Below are positions 58,221-64,000 of a DNA stretch of 64,000 bases, one piece after another (the stretch's first letter is position 1; the number at the start of each line of letters is the position of its first letter). Origin of the DNA: Neobacillus novalis NBRC 102450 (GTDB lineage: Bacteria; Bacillota; Bacilli; Bacillales; Cytobacillaceae). The DNA is taken from positions 1 to 64,000 of the forward strand of contig NZ_BCVP01000023.1 in the NCBI RefSeq assembly GCF_001591805.1. Reading direction: 5' to 3'. The position numbers and the translations under genes are program-made. The notes under the pieces were generated by a model. The model saw only the letters and a program-made list of their open reading frames with translations, was not told the origin of the DNA and searched no databases.

Positions 58221-59581
58221 TTACCTTAGTGCGCCGCCAAAGAGCGATGATACCCAATAATATAAAACAACTAATGTAAACAGTGTTGCTGGTGGAATAA
58301 CCACAAACGTGATTTTCATATATTCCCACCATGTTATCATGATTTTCCCTTTCCTTACGATGTGCATCCACATCAGCGTGGCAAGTGTTCCCATTGGAAG
58401 CAGCAACGAGCCCATGTCACTGCCGATAACGTTGGCAAGATACGATACCTTCAAGGTAAGCAGGTCAAGGTTCATATTCATTAACGTGAGCGTGCCAACC
58501 ATGAGTGCCGGGTGATTGTTAAATATATTGGAAAGAATTGAAAGTAATACCCCCATCAACACACTTGCGTGAAGCAGGCTTCCGGACACCATCGGCCGCA
58601 TAAATCCAATCAGCCAATCCGTCAGACCGATATTATTCAGACCATAAATAATGACATACATACTGAATGCGAAAACGAGAATATACCACGGCGTTTTTTT
58701 CAACATATCAACAGGAGGTAGTTTTAAGTAAGCCCACCTCCAGCCTAACAGGATAAGCGAGCCAATCACCGCCATAACTGAAACAGGGATAGCGAAATAG
58801 GATGCGATAAACAGGCTGACACGCACTGCAAATACGAATAGAAGGACATTTCGCATGAACTTGGATCGTTCTTTTTCGGAAGAATATGTGGTCCGGGCTT
58901 TAGTGGATGATAGGATGAGTGGGACAGTCCGGTTACCTTAGTAGGAATCTTTTTCGGCAGTACTTTTCTAATGCGAAGGAACAGCAGGAAAACTAATAAT
59001 AGAAGCCCAAGTGTTGCCGGAACAAACATCATCGCTGTATGCAAATAAAGGCTCATATCAACAATCTTCAAAGCAATCAGATTAACGATATTGCTAACTC
59101 CGATAGGGGCACTCGAAGCTGTCGCAATTAAACCCCCGGATAATAAATACGGTATCTTTTGATGATTTTTCAACCCCATATTGTTTAGCAGCATAACCAG
59201 AATCGGCGTAGTGATTAATATACTGCCATCATTATTGTAAAAAAGCGTCATTAGGAAACATAACAGATTAACATACCAGAATAGGCGGATACCGGATCCG
59301 TTTGCTTTGGCCGCGAGCTTCTCTGCCACCCAATTAAAGAAGCCGAAGCTTTCTAAGACGATTGCCATGACAATCGTTGCAATAATGGTAATCGCAGCAC
59401 CGCTGATTGTTTCCGTAATAATACCTAAGTCTGTCAGCGAGACACTGCCGCTGATGAGGACAAGGATCGCACCGATTGTTGCTGGAATAGCTTCAATTAT
59501 TCCTCGGGGCCTCCAGAGGATAAAGATGAGGGTGGCCACAAAAGAGAATATGGTCATCCACACCATTGGTTCAAAATGCAT
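58221..59581 (-). pseudogene. arsB: ArsB/SLC13-like ion transporter, frameshifted
   Basis: Two overlapping frames together form one ArsB-type (ion transporter superfamily) protein of about 450 residues with about 11-12 helices. Part 1 (59581 to about 58872) starts MHFEPMVWMTIFSF after AAAGGAG and includes FYNNDGSILITTPI and SAPIGVSNIVNLIAL. Part 2 (about 58871 to 58221) carries NHPALMVGTLTLMN and GSDMGSLLLPMGTLATLMW. The break is at a run of five T (58872-58876 on the plus strand). One more base would read LPKKERSKFMRNVLL and restore a continuous product. It is either a recent pseudogene, a slippage site or a sequencing error. ArsB exports arsenite; no arsR or arsC is nearby. Confidence 0.8.
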
Positions 59582-59800
59582 AATAATCTCCTTTCAAAAC
59601 TAGTAATACATAATTGTCATCATAAGACAGTACTGCCTTCTCGCAGAGTTAATCCGCTAATGCCACTCCCTTCCATTTATCTCTCTTGGTACTGTGTACT
59701 CTATTTATATGTGTCCCATCTGAGACAGGCTCTGGGTTTGTACCCTTTTCCCGATAAATCCACATGAATCTAGATATAAAAGCGCAAGCGCCCTAAAAAA

Positions 59801-59850
59801 AGGGTGTCAGGCACCATGTGAAAAAATTCACATGGTGCCTGACACCCTTT
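59801..59850. repeat. GGTGCCTGACACC-family repeat (59.8 kb), perfect palindrome
   Basis: AAAGGGTGTCAGGCACCATG with TGAA pairs perfectly with its complement over 22-24 bp around a short A-rich loop. It lies in the 293-nt gap 59582-59874, which otherwise shows nothing clear. Confidence 0.92.
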
Positions 59851-59874
59851 TGGGACAACGGCTTATTTATTTGT

Positions 59875-60873
59875 TTACTTCCTTAGTGGCGGTATTTCAA
59901 AATAGGTTACGATTCTCCACATCCATTCCAAGGGACCGAAGCGAAAGAAGCGCAGCCAAACTTGGCTAAAAATTAGCTGGACCCCCAAAAGGGACAAACA
60001 TAAATATAGTGATTGGACATAGGTAATATTGTTGAATAAATGCAGTACTTTCCCCGTGAATAAAATGATGGCAGTTTGTGAAACATAGTTAGTTAGTGCC
60101 ATTCGTCCATAGCTTTTTAACGGTGATAATAATTTCTGGACAAGCGGGAATTGTAAAAGCCAAATCATGAGCCCCGCATAAAAAGCCGAGACGATCGGAC
60201 CGACGGTCATTCCAATCTTTAAAAAGCGCTGGGTCTCCTGGAAATTCGCATCTGATACATTGCCGAAAACAGACGGCGCATAATGATATTGATAGATTAG
60301 ACCGATGATGCTTAAAACCAACATGATACTCGTAAAAATGACGATCTGATTACGGTTTTTAGCCAGTTGCTCAAACACATGAAATTGTCCCGCGGCAATT
60401 CCCAATAGCATAAGCGGAAGAACCATGAAGAGTTTGAAAGAAAAAATGCCCATAACAATTAACATCGCAGTGCCACAGACTAGATTGACACTCTTTTTAA
60501 CTTTGTAAAATGGGATAATTAAGAGGCCGCAAACAGCATAAACAGTTAGCGCTTCCCCCGGAAGGAATTGGACATGGACATAACCGATGATAAATAAGGC
60601 GATAATCCTTCTTAGGAATAAAACATACCCATTCCTTCCTTTCGCATCGGCTCGAGTGATAAACACATGAAACCCAACCCCAAACAAAAAGGTAAAAATC
60701 GTATAAAAGCGCCCTTCGACAAACAAATAAAGAAACCTCAAGTAAGACGCATTTACCGTATGTGGCGCAGGCAGCGGCACAGACAACATTGGGATAATAT
60801 TCACAAAAATGATGCCCATCAACGCAAAACCCCGCAAATAATCCAGCGTATCAATCCGTTTATCGAAATCCAT
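59875..60873 (-). CDS. DUF418/YeiB-like polytopic membrane protein
   Basis: The 332-residue protein has about ten membrane helices and the family opening RIDTLDYLRGFALMGIIFVN, followed by FTFLFGVGFHVFI and the C-terminal LKSYGRMALTNYVSQTAI typical of DUF418. It is related to acyltransferase-3-type membrane proteins; function unknown. The ATG at 60873 has AAGGAGGAGG upstream; the frame extends 22 codons further without support. It follows the gene at 60905 closely, suggesting one operon. Confidence 0.87.
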   Translation of the reverse strand: MDFDKRIDTLDYLRGFALMGIIFVNIIPMLSVPLPAPHTVNASYLRFLYLFVEGRFYTIFTFLFGVGFHVFITRADAKGRNGYVLFLRRIIALFIIGYVHVQFLPGEALTVYAVCGLLIIPFYKVKKSVNLVCGTAMLIVMGIFSFKLFMVLPLMLLGIAAGQFHVFEQLAKNRNQIVIFTSIMLVLSIIGLIYQYHYAPSVFGNVSDANFQETQRFLKIGMTVGPIVSAFYAGLMIWLLQFPLVQKLLSPLKSYGRMALTNYVSQTAIILFTGKVLHLFNNITYVQSLYLCLSLLGVQLIFSQVWLRFFRFGPLEWMWRIVTYFEIPPLRK

Positions 60874-60904
60874 GGCCTCCTCCTTATTGTGGTGCCAATA
60901 CCCT

Positions 60905-61405
60905 TTAAATGAATACAAACATATGTAGAAGAAACGCACCGAGAAATGTTAACGCTGTGAAATGGTGGAATTTCCGGCGAAAGCCTGAGGCTTTTTTATG
61001 CCGTAAGTATCCAGCAATCAAGGTTAATCCTAATAACAGCACAGCCAGATAGCCGCTCAACAATTTCAAATGGTTGTAGCCAACCAGCGGGCCAAATACA
61101 TAGAAATTAATCAATGCATGTCCAGCAATGATTGTTGCACCTAGAACAGCAATCTTAATATGCCATTTCATTAGGTGGCGTGAAAATTTTGCGAGCCGGA
61201 TTTTTACCTTCCGGATTGATGTCTTTCGAATCACCAAAAAGATAAAATACATATTGATATTGATGAAAAAGAGAATGAGCGCTGCCTGTGCGAGCACCTG
61301 CCCTGTCACAACTAATGAACTATCATGCGGGCGAAAAAGCCATATATACACAATCGAAATCACAACGAGTAAAATGTTAGCTAAAGTCCATATACGGTGA
61401 TACAT
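60905..61405 (-). CDS. Four- to five-helix membrane protein with conserved-looking histidines
   Basis: The 166-residue protein has about five membrane helices and several histidines at helix ends: HLMKWHIKI, IIAGHALINFYV, KFHHFTALTF and LLHMF. This recalls small b-type cytochrome or ferric-reductase-like domains, in which paired His hold heme, but I cannot confirm the pattern. It lies between a methyltransferase and a DUF418 protein on the same strand. Confidence 0.65.
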   Translation of the reverse strand: MYHRIWTLANILLVVISIVYIWLFRPHDSSLVVTGQVLAQAALILFFININMYFIFLVIRKTSIRKVKIRLAKFSRHLMKWHIKIAVLGATIIAGHALINFYVFGPLVGYNHLKLLSGYLAVLLLGLTLIAGYLRHKKASGFRRKFHHFTALTFLGAFLLHMFVFI

Positions 61406-61428
61406 AAAAACCCATCCATCCCTTCCCC

Positions 61429-62043
61429 CTAATATTCCAGCCGATAGATCAAAAATCGCTCATTCGGGTTATGTTCGTACAAAAATGGCAGGATGACTTC
61501 CCTTTTTAATTCAAAAGAAGTATCGTTCTCGAGAAAATAAATATAATCCTCAGATGGGTAATACAAGACCAACTCAATCTCACGCTCTGATGTTTCCACT
61601 GACAGCAGGATGTTGTTTACGATTCTTCTAAACACTTGAATCGTAAACGGATTGAAGAAATAAAAGCGATTATATCCTGCCTCAATCTCAAATTCTTCCG
61701 CCAAGCAGCAATAAAACTGAATGGATTTTCGGCTGCTTTTCGTTCTCCTCACATAACTCCCGCGATTTTCGATGGCAGCCTGATAAAGGGTCTCATTCAT
61801 TTCCACCCCGGTCACAGAAGCATGAAAGAAATAATGGATATAAAAGTTTAACCGCCCTTTCCCGCACCCAAAATCAACCACCCGATCAGTGCTTTTCACA
61901 TGATAATGACGAAATAATTCCTCGAGCGCGCTATATGGCGTCGGTTCATAAGGATGATAATGCAAGGACTGGCTGGAAGGACCCCCATGCAGATCCCCGC
62001 TCGTTTTGATGTTCAATAATTTATCATAATAATGTTCTTTCAT
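61429..62043 (-). CDS. SAM-dependent methyltransferase-like protein
   Basis: The 204-residue protein has a Rossmann-type motif I DRVVDFGCGKGRLNFYIH (about 53-70), the motif II acidic residue in VTGVEMNE and FYFFNPFTIQVF at the motif IV position. The target is unknown. It begins after GGTGT and lies 24 nt upstream of the membrane protein gene, probably in one transcript. Confidence 0.82.
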   Translation of the reverse strand: MKEHYYDKLLNIKTSGDLHGGPSSQSLHYHPYEPTPYSALEELFRHYHVKSTDRVVDFGCGKGRLNFYIHYFFHASVTGVEMNETLYQAAIENRGSYVRRTKSSRKSIQFYCCLAEEFEIEAGYNRFYFFNPFTIQVFRRIVNNILLSVETSEREIELVLYYPSEDYIYFLENDTSFELKREVILPFLYEHNPNERFLIYRLEY

Positions 62044-62181
62044 CGCCTACACCTATCAAAATATATTTAGTACTTTGGCATGCCATTTTTAGATTAAACC
62101 ATTTTTTGAAAAAAAGACATGAAAACAAAGCAAGCAGTCGATTTTCCCTGATAATCAGACAATAAAGAAGGAAAAAGTGGT

Positions 62182-62238
62182 ATAATGTCGAAAGTCTATA
62201 AATATAGAGGAATGACTGTGTACAGGTAGAATCATTCC
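62182..62238 (+). promoter_or_regulatory. Promoter and possible RAT hairpin of the PRD antiterminator gene
   Basis: TGGTATAAT (about 62178-62186) is an extended -10. About 20 nt further, GGAATGA (62209-62215) and TCATTCC (62232-62238) enclose ACTG-TGTA-CAGG with asymmetric loops. At 30 nt this is the size and shape of a ribonucleic antiterminator bound by LicT/GlcT proteins. No matching terminator is evident, so an antiterminator role is uncertain. Confidence 0.35.
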
Positions 62239-62299
62239 CAACCAAATGCTTAATCATTAATCCTCTGTTTGACGGAAAAAAACAAGGAGCTGTTTTCGT

Positions 62300-63118
62300 G
62301 TGAAAATAAAAAAAATTCTCAATAACAATGCCGTTGTGGTTTCCGATAATAATCAAGAAAAGATTGCCATTGGCGCAGGAATTGCCTATCAAAAGAGGAA
62401 AAATGACATTATTAACCCGAGTAAGATTGAGAAACTATTTGTCATGAAAGAAAATGAGAAATTTCAGAAGCTGCTTCTCCAAATACCCGAAGAACATTTT
62501 GCCCTCTCAGAAGAAATTATCACTCACGCGGAAGAATCCCTTGGAGCCAAATTAAACGACCATATTCACATCGCCCTTACCGATCACTTATCATTTGCGA
62601 TTGAACGAGTAAGGGATGGAATTAAGCTGAAAAATAAGCTTTTACACGAAATAAAAATCCTCTATAAAAGAGAATTTGATATCGGCATGTGGGCAATCCA
62701 GCATATCGAAAATAAGACAAACATTAAAATGCCGGTTGATGAAGCAGCCTTTATTGCACTTCATCTGCACACCGCTAAACTAAAGGGCGGTGATTTGAAG
62801 CAAACACTAAGGCAAACTGCAATCATCGGGAGCATGGTTCAGACCATTAAGGATTCCTTAAACATTGAAATTGACGATGATGACCTTTCCTACCAGCGCT
62901 TAATCACTCATCTTCGTTTTGCCATTTCTCGAATCAGCAGTCCTGAGCCGCAAACAATCGATGATGAAATGCTGAAAATGATCACCAATAAATTCCCTGC
63001 CGCCTACAACTGTGCAAGGAAAGTCGCTAACGTTCTATTGAAAAATCACGGCATTCTCCTGCCAGAGCATGAACTTGGTTACTTAACCCTTCATATCGAA
63101 AGATTAAGAAAACGATAA
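62300..63118 (+). CDS. PRD-containing transcriptional antiterminator (LicT/GlcT family)
   Basis: The 272-residue protein has an N-terminal RNA-binding domain (MKIKKILNNNAVVVSDNNQ, about 1-55) and two PTS regulation domains (about 70-165 and 180-272). The regulatory histidines can be seen in HIHIALTDHLSFAI, FIALHLHTAKL and LGYLTLHIERL. Such proteins bind a leader RNA to prevent termination when the sugar PTS is active. The GTG start lies 8 nt after AAGGAG. It converges with a GlcNAc-type PTS permease, its probable target. Confidence 0.93.
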   Translation: MKIKKILNNNAVVVSDNNQEKIAIGAGIAYQKRKNDIINPSKIEKLFVMKENEKFQKLLLQIPEEHFALSEEIITHAEESLGAKLNDHIHIALTDHLSFAIERVRDGIKLKNKLLHEIKILYKREFDIGMWAIQHIENKTNIKMPVDEAAFIALHLHTAKLKGGDLKQTLRQTAIIGSMVQTIKDSLNIEIDDDDLSYQRLITHLRFAISRISSPEPQTIDDEMLKMITNKFPAAYNCARKVANVLLKNHGILLPEHELGYLTLHIERLRKR

Positions 63119-63153
63119 AAACGCTTGGACCCCATTCGTGTCCAAGCGTTTTT
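63117..63153. terminator. Bidirectional terminator between the PRD and PTS genes
   Basis: AAAAACGCTTGGAC and GTCCAAGCGTTTTT form a 14-bp perfect stem between convergent genes. Confidence 0.95.
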
Positions 63154-63165
63154 AACAATCACTTT

Positions 63166-64000
63166 TTATCTTTTCTTGCGGATTTTCATAATTTCATCAG
63201 CAACAAATTGTACATTTGTTCCGACAATAACTTGAATGCTTTCCGGCCCAACGATATTAATCCCTGGTACACCTGTCGCCTTAATTTTCTTTTGGTCGAC
63301 GGCTTTCATGTCTTTTACTTCCATTCTTAGACGTGTGACACAATTGTCAACTGCAGTCACGTTCGCATCGCCGCCTAAGCCTTCATAAATTTGCGCTGCC
63401 ATTACTGCAAATTTACTATCTCCTTTAGCAAGAGACATTTCATCAGCATCTTCATCATCTTCCTCACGGCCTGGAGTCATTAGGTTGAATTTTGTAATGA
63501 TGAAGCGGAATAAGAAATAGTAAATGACCGCAAACACTAAACCTTGAACAAGTAACCAATATGGTTGATTCGCAATTGGAATTTTCAAACTTAACACAAA
63601 GTCGACAAGTCCGGCACTAAAACCAAAGCCTGCTGTCCAATGGAACATTGCAGCAATTGCTAAAGAAAGACCTGTTAACACAGCATGAACAAGATATAGC
63701 ATTGGAGCAACAAACATAAACGCAAATTCAATTGGTTCTGTTACCCCAGTAAAGAAGGAAGCGAAACCGGCAGCGAGCATTAACGAAGCCACTTGTTTTT
63801 TCTTCTTCGTTTTTGCTGTATGAACCATCGCTAACGCGGCTGCAGGCAAGCCAAACATCATAACAGGGAAGAATCCAGCTTGATACATCCCCGTAACACC
63901 TTTTTCCCCTTTACTTGCCCAGAAGTTTTTAATATCATCAATTCCGGCTACATCAAACCAGAACACGGAGTTCAAGGCATGGTGCAGTCCGGTTGGAATT
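63166..64000 (-). CDS. nagP: PTS N-acetylglucosamine-type EIICB permease (5' end outside window)
   Basis: The visible 278 residues are the C-terminal part of a glucose-superfamily PTS permease. The EIIC segment contains GLHHALNSVFWFDVAGIDD, FFPVMMFGLPAAALAM and FFTGVTEPIEFAFMF. A charged linker with EEDDEDADE leads to the EIIB domain with the phosphorylated Cys in DNCVTRLRM. The FWFDVAGI stretch favours the GlcNAc branch over glucose. It imports and phosphorylates the sugar. The open frame continues past the right edge, so start and regulation are not visible. Confidence 0.9.
   Translation of the reverse strand, partial: IPTGLHHALNSVFWFDVAGIDDIKNFWASKGEKGVTGMYQAGFFPVMMFGLPAAALAMVHTAKTKKKKQVASLMLAAGFASFFTGVTEPIEFAFMFVAPMLYLVHAVLTGLSLAIAAMFHWTAGFGFSAGLVDFVLSLKIPIANQPYWLLVQGLVFAVIYYFLFRFIITKFNLMTPGREEDDEDADEMSLAKGDSKFAVMAAQIYEGLGGDANVTAVDNCVTRLRMEVKDMKAVDQKKIKATGVPGINIVGPESIQVIVGTNVQFVADEIMKIRKKR

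Noticed and set aside
58017-58229. 70-codon plus-strand ORF after the small lipoprotein
   Set aside because: It runs through the terminator hairpin, lacks a good ribosome site and has no recognisable features.

Overview
This 64 kb window is chromosomal DNA from a Gram-positive bacterium of the Bacillaceae (Bacillus, Neobacillus or a close relative). The evidence is the strong GGAGG-type ribosome binding sites, frequent TTG and GTG starts, and close matches in gene order to Bacillus subtilis: yclNOPQ, pspA-ydjGHI, tcyP with a CymR box, and bioY with a BirA operator. I see no rRNA, tRNA, prophage, CRISPR array or complete insertion sequence. The window is a set of short operons for transport, catabolism and envelope stress, separated by intergenic DNA rich in small palindromic or periodic repeats.

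Layout. 0.2-3.3 kb: a DinB-fold protein, a tiny basic protein, and an ECF sigma operon with a repeat protein of unknown function. 3.6-9 kb: cystine symporter TcyP, GH36 alpha-galactosidase, DedA protein, NRDE protein. 9-11.2 kb: a Kef-type antiporter between two direct copies of a noncoding element that carries 21-bp-period arrays. 11.2-17.5 kb: an envelope module (LemA plus TPM protein, a lipoprotein, then ydjI-ydjH-ydjG behind a shortened PspA). 17.5-22.2 kb: a gene remnant, a second DinB protein, hflX behind a structured leader with a leader peptide, and a PAS histidine kinase.

22.2-29.2 kb is a sigma-54 regulon for 3-hydroxybutyrate/acetoacetate use. It has a PAS-AAA-Fis activator, a hydroxybutyrate dehydrogenase, a GntP permease, a thiolase and succinyl-CoA:3-ketoacid CoA-transferase subunits A and B, with two clear -24/-12 promoters. 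Imported 3-hydroxybutyrate would be oxidised to acetoacetate, activated with CoA and cleaved to acetyl-CoA. 29.3-36 kb: an HxlR regulator with a DsbA-like protein, a membrane-tethered PstS-like protein, an M20 amidohydrolase, and a LysR/YeiH pair. 36-45.5 kb: a GntR-ABC operon, guanine deaminase, kynureninase, a diguanylate cyclase, BioY, an NSS transporter with its 34-residue small subunit, and a 54-residue zinc-ribbon protein.

45.9-64 kb: two secreted M14 carboxypeptidases, YkuK, the Fur-boxed yclNOPQ siderophore importer, a RocB-like M20 peptidase, a lipoprotein, a frameshifted ArsB-type transporter, membrane proteins, a methyltransferase, a PRD antiterminator and the 3' end of a GlcNAc-type PTS permease that runs off the right edge.

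The most unusual material is noncoding. There are two unrelated sequence families built as arrays of a short core repeated every 21 bp, a dispersed hairpin family with the core GGTGCCTGACACC, and repeats that appear to have cut short (PspA) or lengthened (thiolase) adjacent proteins. Small genes at 1029, 17774, 20245 (complement), 44971 and 45416 (complement) are easily missed by length cut-offs.
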